A stretch of 64,000 bases of DNA from a bacterium (GCA_018780265.1 JADMJV010000040.1:1-64000); one strand, 5' to 3'; shown: positions 7,616 through 17,029, numbered from the stretch's first letter. Notes: a model not told the origin generated them from the sequence alone. Numbers and translations: made by a program.

Positions 7616-9217
7616 ATGAAAAGAATATTCGGCACTTTGGGCGCATCCGTCATCCTGGCGGCCCCTTTGGTCCTGGGTGCGCCGCTGCCCAACCGGGTGA
7701 ATCAAGGCGCAGTCCTTACCGTCGGCCAGACCAGTCAAGAAATGAACGCTTTCTCCAGCAGCAAATATTCTTTTTGGGACGCGCGTGTGCTGGCTCTATT
7801 TTGGGGGGCACCCGTGAGTCAGGCTAAAGCCTTTATGGGCAGGACGGTGCTCACGGGAGGGCAGTCGGTCGTGGATCTTGATCATAAATTGACCACGGCC
7901 CGCAGCGATGCCATGAACCAGACCCAACAGCTGAGGCTGTTCACCGAAACCTACTCCTTCCAGGACGCCGAAACTCTAGGCCGATTCTGGGGCGAACGCA
8001 GCACCTGGGATGCCAAGTTGCGCACCGAGCGCAAGCTCATTTTGGGAGACCAGCAAGTGGTCAACGACGCCCTGGCTCAAGCTCGCCGAACCGCGGCCCC
8101 GCCCCCGCCCCCGCCCAACAACACGCCGCAGGACGGCCAGGTCTTTAGCCTGCTGCCCATGCCCGCCCAGATGACCGGAACGGCGCGCCCCAATTTTCAG
8201 GCCCAGTTTTCCTCGCCGCCCGACCGGCGTACCTTGCGCTTTGTGGTGGACCAGATCGACCACAGCCGGGAAGTAAGCTATTCATCCAGCGGCCAGACCA
8301 TCCGCTGGACCCCGTCCTCGGATCTGCCGCCGGGCAACCACGTGGTGGACGTAAGTGCGGTGGGACAAAACCGGGAAACGTTTGCCACTCACTGGACCTT
8401 CACCACCCCCCAGGCAACAGCGGTCAAGCCGCCGCCGCCGGTATTTCAGCCCACCGGGATGAGCGTGTCCAACCTTGGTCCGGGCAACGTTCTTGGGTCG
8501 CGTTTTAGCGTGAATGGTCGGGGAATTCCCGGCTCCACGGTCACGGTCCAGGTGGAGTATCCCAAGCAAGACGTTATTTCTCAGCTTTCCGGGGTGATGC
8601 TGCGCTTTCAAAACCAGGGACGGGTCGACAGCAACGGCAACTTCTCCATCCCCATGGACGCTCAAGAGGTGCCGCGCGGCCAACCCATGATCATCACGGT
8701 CATGGACTCGGCCAACAGCCCTCTGGTATCTCTCAAAACCGAAAGAGGCGCGGACAACCAGATTCAGCCTGATTCGGGTGGGGTTACTCCCTCCTCTAGC
8801 CTGGACCAGTTTTATGATCGGCAGAACAATTTTGGGCTCAATATCCAACCCGGATGGGTTCGCATCTCTCCCAGCCCCAACATGGTGTTCAAAGTGTCTG
8901 ACCACCAAGGGAGCACCTTTGAAGTGGGCGTAGGCCCGGCCCGCAACCCCCAGCAACTGATCAACGATTCGATCATGGAACTCAATCGCCAAAACAACCG
9001 GGTCAACTCCCAAACCGCAACCAAAATCGGCGGACTGTCAGCCACCCGAATTGAATATAGCAGCAACAATAGCAACACCACCGGCATCCTGGTGACCTGC
9101 GTGACGGGACGAAATCAGACATTCCTTGTCGGTGCGGAGTCCACTCATTTGAATAATTCTAGTGTTCGACGCGACATTGACGCCATGTTCAGCAGCTTCC
9201 TGATCAACTCACGATAA
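7616..9217 (+). CDS. Secreted multidomain protein with Ig-like and PsbP-like regions
   Basis: The 533-residue product has a Sec signal peptide (about 1-21, ending VLGA). Two copies of a helical unit follow (51-88 and 113-151), sharing YSF-x-DA, a FWG motif and a closing Gln-x-VV(D/N), then a run of prolines near 162-167. Next come a bacterial Ig-like domain (about 180-265), a second beta domain, and a C-terminal region (about 405-533) resembling PsbP/DcrB-type folds, with FGLNIQPGW and a closing FSSFLINS. No catalytic motif is seen. An envelope or extracellular structural role is inferred. Confidence 0.65.
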   Translation: MKRIFGTLGASVILAAPLVLGAPLPNRVNQGAVLTVGQTSQEMNAFSSSKYSFWDARVLALFWGAPVSQAKAFMGRTVLTGGQSVVDLDHKLTTARSDAMNQTQQLRLFTETYSFQDAETLGRFWGERSTWDAKLRTERKLILGDQQVVNDALAQARRTAAPPPPPPNNTPQDGQVFSLLPMPAQMTGTARPNFQAQFSSPPDRRTLRFVVDQIDHSREVSYSSSGQTIRWTPSSDLPPGNHVVDVSAVGQNRETFATHWTFTTPQATAVKPPPPVFQPTGMSVSNLGPGNVLGSRFSVNGRGIPGSTVTVQVEYPKQDVISQLSGVMLRFQNQGRVDSNGNFSIPMDAQEVPRGQPMIITVMDSANSPLVSLKTERGADNQIQPDSGGVTPSSSLDQFYDRQNNFGLNIQPGWVRISPSPNMVFKVSDHQGSTFEVGVGPARNPQQLINDSIMELNRQNNRVNSQTATKIGGLSATRIEYSSNNSNTTGILVTCVTGRNQTFLVGAESTHLNNSSVRRDIDAMFSSFLINSR

Positions 9218-9244
9218 ATCGGGGCCTTGGCCGGAAACTGTCGT

Positions 9245-10255
9245 CTAGTTGGGCAAGAACTGGCCGGCCGGCACGTAATCGGTATGGCTGCGCCGACGAA
9301 CGGACTCTCCCAGGCTCAAAGTCAGAGCGCTTCCGAGAACCCCGCCCAGGGCCATGCCCAGAGGACCGGGCAGGATCGAATTCAGAGTAGAGCCGAGGGC
9401 GGCGCCAGCGCAGGCCCCGCTCAGAGCGCAGAAGGGCTTCCAGGCCACCGAACCGCTCATGGAGCGTCCCACCTTCTCCCACCGGGAGGGGCCCTGGGCG
9501 GTCTGGGGGTGAAGTCGCTCGTCGGGGGGCACCAGCAAGCGGTTGTCCTGAGTGAGCCAGTCGTGTCCGGCAAAAAGCACATCGCCGACAGAAGGAAGCA
9601 GGGCCATCGGATTGTAGACGTGGGGCAAGACCCAGCGCTCGATTTGCTTCTCTTCGGGTTGCACCGAGTTGACCAGATCAATCACAGCCGTGTGGCAGGA
9701 GTGGGTCAACAGATTGTAGCGTTCACTGGGGTACGGGGAACAGGCTTTTTTCAAAGTATTGCGCAGAAGCTGTTCCTTTTGTTGGGCATTCAGATCCAGT
9801 TTATAGCGAATCTGTTGTAGGGCCTCGCGGCGCGTGCTCTTCTGCACCAGGTCGGTCCAGGTCTGCAACTGGTAGACCACCGGATAGGTGCCCTTCAAGG
9901 TCTCCTTCATCGAATAGTCCTCGCCCTGGCGTAGGCGGGCTTCCATTGAGAGCACCAGAGCAGGGTCCTTTTGCCCCTGAGCATTGCTGATCGGATGCTT
10001 CTCATCCATCTCAAAAATCAGAGTAGTGTGAGCGGCCAGGGCGGTGGGCGCAAAGGGCTTCACCCCAATATAGACATTTTTGACGGCTCCGGGATCGAGG
10101 GTGGCATCGGAAAACCGACCCGTCCAGTCCGGCGGCTTGCCCTCTTCGTTCAACCCCCATCGGACCTTGTCCACATGAAGAGTGTCATTGGCAAGGGTCT
10201 GCAGGCGCGTGGCCGGGCTTTGCAGGTTACTCCAGGGGCTGGCTTGGATCTTCAT
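9245..10255 (-). CDS. DUF4105-like putative cysteine hydrolase, paralogue A
   Basis: The 336-residue protein resembles the Lnb/DUF4105 domain of the NlpC/P60-like superfamily: VYIGVKPF, a HTTLIFEMD strand, LVLSMEARLRQGEDYS, VVYQLQTWTDLV and the putative nucleophile loop YNLLTHSCHTA. DUF4105 proteins usually carry an N-N-C or N-S-C motif at this position. A C-terminal Gly-rich hydrophobic hairpin (about 275-320) suggests membrane association. There is no signal peptide; it begins MKIQASPWSNLQSP. The paralogue at 19416-20156 shares even this opening (WSALQSP) but lacks the hydrophobic tail. It probably forms an operon with 10303-10797, 47 bp upstream. Confidence 0.7.
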   Translation of the reverse strand: MKIQASPWSNLQSPATRLQTLANDTLHVDKVRWGLNEEGKPPDWTGRFSDATLDPGAVKNVYIGVKPFAPTALAAHTTLIFEMDEKHPISNAQGQKDPALVLSMEARLRQGEDYSMKETLKGTYPVVYQLQTWTDLVQKSTRREALQQIRYKLDLNAQQKEQLLRNTLKKACSPYPSERYNLLTHSCHTAVIDLVNSVQPEEKQIERWVLPHVYNPMALLPSVGDVLFAGHDWLTQDNRLLVPPDERLHPQTAQGPSRWEKVGRSMSGSVAWKPFCALSGACAGAALGSTLNSILPGPLGMALGGVLGSALTLSLGESVRRRSHTDYVPAGQFLPN

Positions 10256-10302
10256 GATGCTGCGACCTTATCGTAGGGATGTGAAAAACTTATGAAATCC
10301 AG

Positions 10303-10797
10303 CTACCAGCAGCGCACATTGTCGGGAGACACGTACCAGCCGCCGTGCTGAGTGGGGCAGATCAGTCGGTTGTAGCCGTCGTAGAAAGGGGTCTGGTAGA
10401 CCGGCTGGGGTGGGTAGTAGACGGGAGGCGCTTGCTGCTGCATGATTCCGCCGATGATGGCGCCGACGATGGCACCTCCGATAATGGCGCTGGTATCGCC
10501 ACCACCATAGTTGTAGTTGTCGTAGTGGTGGTGATACCCGTATCCATAGGCATGGGCCGAAGGTGCGGCCGCCACCAGGGCCGTTCCAAGCCCCAGTGCC
10601 AACAAGGCCGCCTTCCGGCCCTGCGATGGTGCGGAGGGGGTCTCAGGCATTGGCGTGGTCATCGTGACCTCACTGGCGCGAGCTTCAAGGGTGGCCAGGT
10701 CAGGGAGCCGATCGATAGGGTTGTCGCTGACCTGCGCCCTGGTCGGGATCGAGAGCGTGCCAACGGATGGCTGACGGTTGTGGGTAGAAATCTGCAT
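10303..10797 (-). CDS. Tyr/His/Gly-rich protein with glycine zipper
   Basis: The preferred start is ATG 10797 (MQISTHN), with AGGGGAGG just upstream; an in-frame ATG at 10845 is less likely. The 164-residue protein has a disordered N-terminus, a hydrophobic stretch ending AHA (about 85-100) that looks like an internal signal/anchor, a Tyr/His/Gly-rich patch, a glycine-zipper helix (IIGGAIVGAIIGGIM) and a Pro/Tyr/Gln-rich C-terminus ending in a short Cys-containing segment. Glycine zippers of this sort occur in small outer-membrane or spore-coat-like proteins. The function is unknown. Confidence 0.6.
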   Translation of the reverse strand: MQISTHNRQPSVGTLSIPTRAQVSDNPIDRLPDLATLEARASEVTMTTPMPETPSAPSQGRKAALLALGLGTALVAAAPSAHAYGYGYHHHYDNYNYGGGDTSAIIGGAIVGAIIGGIMQQQAPPVYYPPQPVYQTPFYDGYNRLICPTQHGGWYVSPDNVRCW

Positions 10798-10971
10798 AAT
10801 GGGCCTCCCCTGATCGATGGATTGTGTTTTCACACTAGACGGCAACGGTCTCGGAAGCGTGAAGGAATCGTGATTCCGGGCCCCCTTTTGTGACCAAGAT
10901 CCTATACCTAAGCAGAGTGCGCCATTGCCTGGCCAGGGGATCTGGCGTGGGAGGCCCGAAATGGGGACAGG

Positions 10972-12045
10972 ATGAGGATTGGGCGGCGCGTTTTTGGAGT
11001 GGGGGCGGTGGCATGTCTATTCGGGCTGGCGGTGAGTGGCCGGGCTGAGGGGGAGGACTCACGCCTGTTCGAGGCCACGGGGGAGAGGCTGGGGCGGGTG
11101 ATTTTGCTGGCGGAGCAGGCCGGCGAGTCGGAGGCGGAAGCTTTGCAGGATTTGGGGTTCGACTGCTTGCTGGTGCAGGCGGCCAGGGTCGAGGATCTGG
11201 AGGAAAAACTGGCCTGGGCTCGGCGGGAGTTGGGAGCGGGATGTGTCGTGGTCAGTCTGGATGGCAGCGCGCGGGGGCTGCTTTCGACGCAGGTGGATGC
11301 TGGCGATGTAGCAGGCTGTGTGCTGATCGCCCCCTTTTTAGATTCCAGTTGGCCGCCGCCGTCGGCAAAATGGGGACCACTGCTACTGCTGCCCCGAGAG
11401 CCGCAGGCCACTGCCTGCGAGGCCTGGGTCAAGCAAGCCCGGGCCGCCGGGGTCGAGGCGGAGACGCGCAGCGTAGGCGGGGCCATCGATAGAGACAACG
11501 ACCCGCTGCAAAAGTCCGTGCGCAGGTTTGTACTGGCTCACTCGGGCCTGGCCCCGCGTGGGCTGCCGGGGGTGACCTTTGTGGCCTCGCCCAATTGGGA
11601 CGTTCGGTCGAAGGGAGACACCATTGACACGGTGGTAGTGCACGCCACCGTCATCAACACCATGGAGGCCACCCAGCGAGCCTTTTTAGATGACAAAATT
11701 CGTCGCGTTTCAGCCCACTACGTGGTTGACCGGGATGGAACCATCGTGCAGATGGTGGACGAACGGGCCAGTGCCTGGCACGCCGGGGTATCCGAACTGG
11801 AAGGCCGCCCGGGGGTGAACGACTTTAGTGTGGGGGTCGAACTGATCAATCTCAACGACGGAAAAGACCCCTACCCGAACGCCCAGGTTGCGGCCCTGGC
11901 CCGCATCATTCAGGACCTGCGCAGCCGTTGGTCGGTGCCCGATGGGCGCATAGTGTCGCACGCCAGTATCGCCCGGCCGGTAGGCCGCAAATCCGACCCG
12001 CTGGGGTTTGACTTTGAGAGACTTTACCGGGTGCTGGATCGGTAA
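10972..12045 (+). CDS. N-acetylmuramoyl-L-alanine amidase (AmpD/AmiD type) with extra N-terminal domain
   Basis: After a signal peptide (about 1-25), residues 30-185 look like an alpha/beta-hydrolase-type fold but carry DGSARG where a nucleophile elbow would be, so that part is probably non-catalytic. Residues 205-355 form an Amidase_2 domain with zinc ligands His224 (VVVHAT), His330 and Asp342 (in ASIARPVGRKSDP). It should cleave the muramic acid-stem peptide amide bond in the periplasm. The downstream acyltransferase begins within a few bases, suggesting co-transcription. Confidence 0.88.
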   Translation: MRIGRRVFGVGAVACLFGLAVSGRAEGEDSRLFEATGERLGRVILLAEQAGESEAEALQDLGFDCLLVQAARVEDLEEKLAWARRELGAGCVVVSLDGSARGLLSTQVDAGDVAGCVLIAPFLDSSWPPPSAKWGPLLLLPREPQATACEAWVKQARAAGVEAETRSVGGAIDRDNDPLQKSVRRFVLAHSGLAPRGLPGVTFVASPNWDVRSKGDTIDTVVVHATVINTMEATQRAFLDDKIRRVSAHYVVDRDGTIVQMVDERASAWHAGVSELEGRPGVNDFSVGVELINLNDGKDPYPNAQVAALARIIQDLRSRWSVPDGRIVSHASIARPVGRKSDPLGFDFERLYRVLDR

Positions 12046-12049
12046 CAGT

Positions 12050-13273
12050 GTGGGAGAACTTGGACGGGACAAGCCAGGGGGCTCGCCGAACGGCCTTTTG
12101 GTGCCAAACCGAGAGCCCGGACCTCTAAAAAAATTTCGCTTTTACCGGCCCGAGCTGGATGGATTGAGGTTCTTCGCCTTTCTGGCCGTCTTCGTGTGCC
12201 ACACGTCGGTATTCGCCTCGCTGGCCAAGGCCGTGCTGCCCTATTCACGAGAGCTGGCCCACTACGTGATCGCTCTCAATCGATTTGGACCCTTGGGCGT
12301 ATCGCTGTTTTTTAGCCTGAGCTCGTTCCTAATCACGAAACTGCTGCTCCTGGAGGAGGATGCGACCGGAGGCCAGGTGTCGGTGGGCCATTTTTACGCT
12401 CGGCGGGCCTTGCGAATCTGGCCGGTGTATTTCTTGTCGCTATTGGTGCTGCAACTGTGGGTGACGCCTTTCAATCAGCCGATGAACAGCAATACCCTGT
12501 TGGGCTTTTGTCTGTTTTTGGGCAATTGGGTCATGGCATATTTGGGGCGGTTACACAATTGTGTGTTGATCCTGTGGAGCATTTCGGTCGAAGAGCAGTT
12601 TTATCTGGTCTGGCCATGGCTGTTTCGACTGTCGCGCAGCTTCAGGGTGCGCCTGTTTTGGGCCCTGATTCCGTTGGCCTGGCTGGTGCGCGGGGCTATG
12701 GCCCATGGCTGGGCGGGCAGTCAGGATTTTCGCTTTGTTACCATCAACGCTATGGGTTTTGCCTGTAACAGTTTTTTTCACCTGGACACGTTTGCGCTGG
12801 GGGCGCTGCTGGCCGTCTACGAGACTCCCCTGTTGTCCCGCTTTGGCAACCGGCGCTGGCTGATCTTCGCCTTGCTGTCGTTGGTGTTACTGTCGCGCTA
12901 CTTTTTTGGTGCCCCCACCTCGGTGCTGGCTTCGATGGGTCAGGGCGTGGTGGCCTTTTCCTGTATGCTGGTGGTGGTCAACAGCTTTGATACCCGGTGG
13001 TTGGCCCACCCGCTACTGGTCTGGTTGGGCCGTATGACTTACGGGCTTTATGTCTATCACTTTTTTGCGCTACGGGTGGTGGAGTTTGCCGTCTATCAAG
13101 GCCGGTTTCCGGGTCCAGATTTTCTCCCAACGGTCTGGACGTCGCTGGCAGTGGCCGGGCTGGGACTTGCGGCAACCGTGGGCGTGGCCAGTCTGTCGTT
13201 TTATGGATTGGAGCAACCGGTGTTGCGACTCAAAGGGCGCTATACCAAGGTCTTGTCGGGCAAGGCTGAGTAG
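12050..13273 (+). CDS. Acyltransferase 3 family membrane protein (OafA/YrhL-like)
   Basis: A polytopic protein of about 407 residues with some ten transmembrane helices. It opens with the family signature RPELDGLRFFAFLAVF followed by the catalytic-type His in VFVCHTS, and carries ARRALRIWPVYF and SISVEEQFYLVWPWLF loops. These enzymes O-acetylate or O-succinylate surface glycans using cytoplasmic acyl-CoA. The start is uncertain: GTG 12050 lies just after the amidase stop, and GTG 12101 is closer to the conserved region. Its pairing with a peptidoglycan amidase suggests wall or surface-glycan modification. Confidence 0.88.
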   Translation: MGELGRDKPGGSPNGLLVPNREPGPLKKFRFYRPELDGLRFFAFLAVFVCHTSVFASLAKAVLPYSRELAHYVIALNRFGPLGVSLFFSLSSFLITKLLLLEEDATGGQVSVGHFYARRALRIWPVYFLSLLVLQLWVTPFNQPMNSNTLLGFCLFLGNWVMAYLGRLHNCVLILWSISVEEQFYLVWPWLFRLSRSFRVRLFWALIPLAWLVRGAMAHGWAGSQDFRFVTINAMGFACNSFFHLDTFALGALLAVYETPLLSRFGNRRWLIFALLSLVLLSRYFFGAPTSVLASMGQGVVAFSCMLVVVNSFDTRWLAHPLLVWLGRMTYGLYVYHFFALRVVEFAVYQGRFPGPDFLPTVWTSLAVAGLGLAATVGVASLSFYGLEQPVLRLKGRYTKVLSGKAE

Positions 13274-13283
13274 ACTCAGGCCC

Positions 13284-15176
13284 TCAGTCATCTTCGCCGG
13301 GTAGCGGGAGTTCTAAAGACAGTCCGGGGTCTTGGGGTTTGCGCCGCAACACAGGCCGTTGCTGCTGAGCGGGCTCGGGTAGATTATCCATGTCCAAATC
13401 GAGGCGTTTAGGCCCTAACGCACCGGCAGGTCCGGCCGGAGTCGCCATGGATCGACGCACTGCCTCCAGGTCGGCGCGGCGCGCGTAATAAGTCTCGCGC
13501 GTGATCTCACCGGCGATATACGTCATGCGCAGACGTTCTAGCTCGGTATCAACCGCGGCGATATTGGCAAACTCCGGCGTCGAGGTGGGAGCGGTGGGAG
13601 CCGGAATCGGGGGGGGCGGTGGCGGTGGCGCCGGCGGCTGGATGGGTTGGGACGGAGTGACCTTGTCGGTCTCGGTATCTGGCGGTGGCATGGGTGCGTT
13701 ACCACGCAGGAAGGGGAGTGGAGGAGGGGACGCGGTGCTGGGTCGGGAGGGCAGGTTGGGGGGCGAATTTCTATCCACTATGGCGGGTGGCAGAGGAGGG
13801 CTGGCCGGGGCGGGCGGCACGCCTGGCACACCCGGCACGGGCGAGCCGGGAATCGGGGGGGCACTGGAGAGTCCGGCCATCCAGGGGGGGAGCTCGGTTA
13901 CGCCGGTGGGAACCTCGGGCACGCCGGGTATGGCAGGAATAGCGCTAATATTGGAAATGGGTGGAGGCAATGGGACGGGGGCGCCGAGGCGGGGCAAGGC
14001 TGCTCCCGGAGTCTCGGATTGAACCGCATCGAGCAGTTGTCGACTGAGTTGAAAGTCCTCCACGCGCTTGCGCTCTTGCATGTGTTGCGAGGTGGCTTCT
14101 TGAATCAGTTGGTGCTCTTGATCGGCCTGCTGCTGACGGGCTGACAGGTCCCATCGTTTGGCATCGACCACGATCGACTTCATATCGGCGTGCTGGAGGT
14201 GCAGTGTGTTGGCCTGCCAGCAGAGCACATCGATCTGGCCACGGTCATTGAAGCTAAAGTGAAATTCGACGCCCATCTGACGCAGCGGTTGATAGTCGAC
14301 GTCGGCCACCCGATGTCCAGAGTAGTCAAAAATTTGTAGCCGTCGTTGGGCCTCCAGGATACAGCCCACGTGCAAAGGTCCCAGGTGAACCACCCGGTAG
14401 CTGGGGGGAGGACAAAAGGAGTGGCGCGTGACTCCGTCAGGCAGAGCCAGAATAAGCTTTTCCTCGCCCACCTGGCGGACGTCAACCATCATGACACCGG
14501 CGTCATTGACCCACAAGTCGTGAATGGGAGCCAGAGCCATCTGAAAGTCGGCGATGATGCTCTCATCGGTGACGTCAATGACGTCCAGGTGGTAGTTCTT
14601 TTTCTCGGGACGCGCCTGGACCAAAAATCGACCTGATGGTGAAATACTCCAGCGGAACGCGTATTCGCGCCGAGAATCGATGAGGGTGGCGGGAAAATTG
14701 AGCGGCCGCTGGTTGCCCAGGTTGAGATAGACCACCTGGTGAGCATTGAGAGAGTCCCCTCCCGACTTCTTGCCGCCCAACAATTTGCGAAAGCGGTCTT
14801 TGATGCCGCCGTCGGGAGTGATGACCTCAAAACAGACTTCGCGGCCGTCAGCATCCACCATCACCTGACCCAGTCGACCGGGCTCTTCGCCACGAGCCAG
14901 GGCGCAAAGCGCGTCGTTGACGATTTCCAGCTTGGCCTGGCGGTCGTTGCGCAGGCGAAACAGCCCTTTTTTTCCGAGAAAAAACAGATCGCCTTGATTG
15001 CTGACCCGAATCAAATCCAGGCCCAGGCTCTCGTCCATGGCTCGGGAAACCACCAGTTGAGCCTCATTGGCGTGGGAGTAGTCCCCGCCGGCTGCAATAC
15101 CACGGTAGAGCCGAACCTCACTGGGAGTCAGGCACGCAAAAAAACGGGAGTTGTAGCTGCCATATAGTTTAACCAC
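13284..15176 (-). CDS. Beta-propeller-like protein with Pro-rich linker and SHOCT-like tail
   Basis: The 630-residue protein has three parts. Residues 1-340 read like WD/propeller-type repeats (FRWSISPSGRFLV, YHLDVIDVTDESIIADF, LQIFDYSGHRVADV). A low-complexity Pro/Ala/Gly linker spans about 385-540, including a run of eight prolines. A short helical hairpin (ELERLRMTYIAGEITRETYY, about 550-575) resembles a SHOCT domain, an oligomerisation element normally at protein termini. There is no signal peptide. The gene is convergent with the acyltransferase and divergent from the CofE-like gene. The function is not recognised. Confidence 0.6.
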   Translation of the reverse strand: MVKLYGSYNSRFFACLTPSEVRLYRGIAAGGDYSHANEAQLVVSRAMDESLGLDLIRVSNQGDLFFLGKKGLFRLRNDRQAKLEIVNDALCALARGEEPGRLGQVMVDADGREVCFEVITPDGGIKDRFRKLLGGKKSGGDSLNAHQVVYLNLGNQRPLNFPATLIDSRREYAFRWSISPSGRFLVQARPEKKNYHLDVIDVTDESIIADFQMALAPIHDLWVNDAGVMMVDVRQVGEEKLILALPDGVTRHSFCPPPSYRVVHLGPLHVGCILEAQRRLQIFDYSGHRVADVDYQPLRQMGVEFHFSFNDRGQIDVLCWQANTLHLQHADMKSIVVDAKRWDLSARQQQADQEHQLIQEATSQHMQERKRVEDFQLSRQLLDAVQSETPGAALPRLGAPVPLPPPISNISAIPAIPGVPEVPTGVTELPPWMAGLSSAPPIPGSPVPGVPGVPPAPASPPLPPAIVDRNSPPNLPSRPSTASPPPLPFLRGNAPMPPPDTETDKVTPSQPIQPPAPPPPPPPIPAPTAPTSTPEFANIAAVDTELERLRMTYIAGEITRETYYARRADLEAVRRSMATPAGPAGALGPKRLDLDMDNLPEPAQQQRPVLRRKPQDPGLSLELPLPGEDD

Positions 15177-15340
15177 GAATTTGCACTGATACCGACTTGT
15201 CTATAAGTTCGTTCTTTCGCCAGGGTAAGACCTTGTTCGCCGTGCAACCCATTTTCGGCCTGCAGCAGGATCCGACGAAGGTCCCCCAAAACGAGGGAGC
15301 ATATTTGCCTTCAAAAGGCGCCTTCCTTCCGGAGGACCCC

Positions 15341-16537
15341 ATGTCTCTATTCTCTTGGGCCGCGCCCCTGGCCCTGGGTTACCTGGGCTTAAAAGCCTGG
15401 AAAAAAAAGGTAGGCGATGCGCGCATCGTCATGCGACCTGAACTGGTTGGTCAGGCGCAGATCTACTATTATCCGGGCAACCAGCACGCCTTGCTGACCT
15501 GCCGTCTTCCCATGAAGAATGCCGGCCGCCAGCAAGCGCTGATTATCGACGCCAACGCGGTGTTGCAACCGGCGGGAAACCGCTACAGCGATCTGCAACC
15601 CGTGTGCCGCCTGGTCAACCTGGACTGCCCCCGTGCCGATGGTTATTGGGAAGGCTACATCATTTCGGCGGGCAAGGAAAGCGTGTTGGAGATTCGCCTG
15701 CACGTCACCTCAAGCGAAGGTATCGCCAAGAAATTGGCCGAAATGGCCCAGGTCCGCTTCGACATTCACTACAAGTATTATTGTCGTACTCCGATGAACT
15801 ACTGCAGGCTGGAACTTTGTCTACCGGTGGGCACCTTTGAGGTGCTCCAGGAAAAACAACCAGAGCCGGCGCCTCCGCCCGGTAAACCCAAGGCGCCCAT
15901 CGACCCGGAAGCCACCGTGGTCCCCTTGCGCACTCACCTGATCCGTCCGGGAGAGAGCATACTGGACATCGTCCAACAATATGCCTCTCCGGTGGCCCAA
16001 CCGGGCGACATGGTGGTGCTGGCCGAAACCGTGGTGGCCATCATGCAAAATCGCATGGTCTATTGCGAGGATGTGCGTCCTAGCTGGTTGGCCTGTCAAC
16101 TGAACGTTCTCTTTGGTATGCACTCGAGCTTGAGTTCTCCCTACGCTATGGAAATGGCCATGCGCGAAGTGGGAGTGGCGCGCATCTTATTGGCCACGGT
16201 GGCCGGCATTCTGGGCAAGGTGACCCGCCGAGATGGCGACTTTTATCGATTGGCCGGGCGCGGTGTGGCCGCCATCGACGACTGCACCGGCACCCTGCCG
16301 CCCTTTGACAAATACGTGGTGATGGGGCCGGCCGACGGCGACCGACTGGTGGCTGAAGTCAAGGAGAAAACCGGCCTTGAATGCGCCATCGTGGACGCCA
16401 ACGACCTGGGCAAGGTGGATATCTTTCACATCAGCGATCTGTCTCGTAGTGCCGAAGTGGTGGAGGCCCTCAAGCCCAACCCTCAGGGCAACGCGGCCGA
16501 AATGACTCCGCTGGTGCTGATTCGAAAGCGTCACTAA
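15341..16537 (+). CDS. CofE-like protein (F420-0:gamma-glutamyl ligase domain)
   Basis: GGAGG at 15331-15335 fixes the start at ATG 15341, giving 398 residues. The N-terminus is a membrane segment (SLFSWAAPLALGYLGL). Residues about 40-190 form a beta-rich domain of unknown type. The C-terminal half has features of the F420-0:L-glutamate ligase fold: LIRPGESILDIVQQY, GDMVVLAETVVAI, a DVRPSWLA segment, ARILLATVAGILGK and FDKYVVMGP. Whether it makes F420 or is a repurposed relative is unclear; no other cof/fbi genes are nearby, though a degenerate F420-dependent reductase lies at 41083-41262. Confidence 0.65.
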   Translation: MSLFSWAAPLALGYLGLKAWKKKVGDARIVMRPELVGQAQIYYYPGNQHALLTCRLPMKNAGRQQALIIDANAVLQPAGNRYSDLQPVCRLVNLDCPRADGYWEGYIISAGKESVLEIRLHVTSSEGIAKKLAEMAQVRFDIHYKYYCRTPMNYCRLELCLPVGTFEVLQEKQPEPAPPPGKPKAPIDPEATVVPLRTHLIRPGESILDIVQQYASPVAQPGDMVVLAETVVAIMQNRMVYCEDVRPSWLACQLNVLFGMHSSLSSPYAMEMAMREVGVARILLATVAGILGKVTRRDGDFYRLAGRGVAAIDDCTGTLPPFDKYVVMGPADGDRLVAEVKEKTGLECAIVDANDLGKVDIFHISDLSRSAEVVEALKPNPQGNAAEMTPLVLIRKRH

Positions 16538-16549
16538 AGAGCCGGGCCC

Positions 16550-17029
16550 TTGAAGCCGCCTGAACCTCTGCTGAGCGCCCTGCACGAGGTGACCCAGGGG
16601 AAGCCCTTTCCCTGGATCTGGCTGGCGACATGGGACGCCCTCAGGGGGCCTCAGGTCCGCACCGTCCGTTTGCTGGCCTTTAACTGGCTGCAAGGGGCGA
16701 CGACCTTTGGCTGTCACGCTGAACACGGCACGCTGAAGCAAATTAGCCAGGAATCTCGCGGTCAGTTGTGCCTGTTGCGCGAACAGCCGGTGCTGCAGAT
16801 CCGGCTGGACGTGACCTTGAGCGCCCGGCCGGGCGCTCAACACCCTCAAGGGGAGCGGCTCTGGCAGAAATTGTCGGCGGCCGACAAGGTGCATCTGTAT
16901 CAGGGCCACCCACAGCGCCCTTCACTGCCGGCCCATTTTTGGCTGGTGGAGGCCCATCTGAGGGGGCTGGCCGAGGTGGTTCGTATGGACGAGGGGGTCA
17001 GTCGGGTGCAGTTTCGCCTGGGAGATTAA
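16550..17029 (+). CDS. Pyridoxamine 5'-phosphate oxidase-like FMN-binding split-barrel protein
   Basis: The 159-residue protein fits the PPOX split-barrel: [21 protein letters not shown] for the first strands, HGTLKQI and GQLCLL in mid-domain, a [13 protein letters not shown] helix and a late [11 protein letters not shown] strand followed by VQFRLGD. It would bind FMN and reduce or oxidise a small molecule. The start is TTG 16550, 13 nt after the previous stop, so it is likely co-transcribed with the CofE-like gene. That would fit a flavin/F420 theme. Its last 108 nt overlap the 3' end of glgB on the opposite strand. Confidence 0.7.
   Translation: MKPPEPLLSALHEVTQGKPFPWIWLATWDALRGPQVRTVRLLAFNWLQGATTFGCHAEHGTLKQISQESRGQLCLLREQPVLQIRLDVTLSARPGAQHPQGERLWQKLSAADKVHLYQGHPQRPSLPAHFWLVEAHLRGLAEVVRMDEGVSRVQFRLGD

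Noticed and set aside
13580..13990. Low-complexity Pro-rich repeat considered as a tandem repeat array
   Set aside because: It is the coding sequence of a proline-rich linker, not a repeat element.
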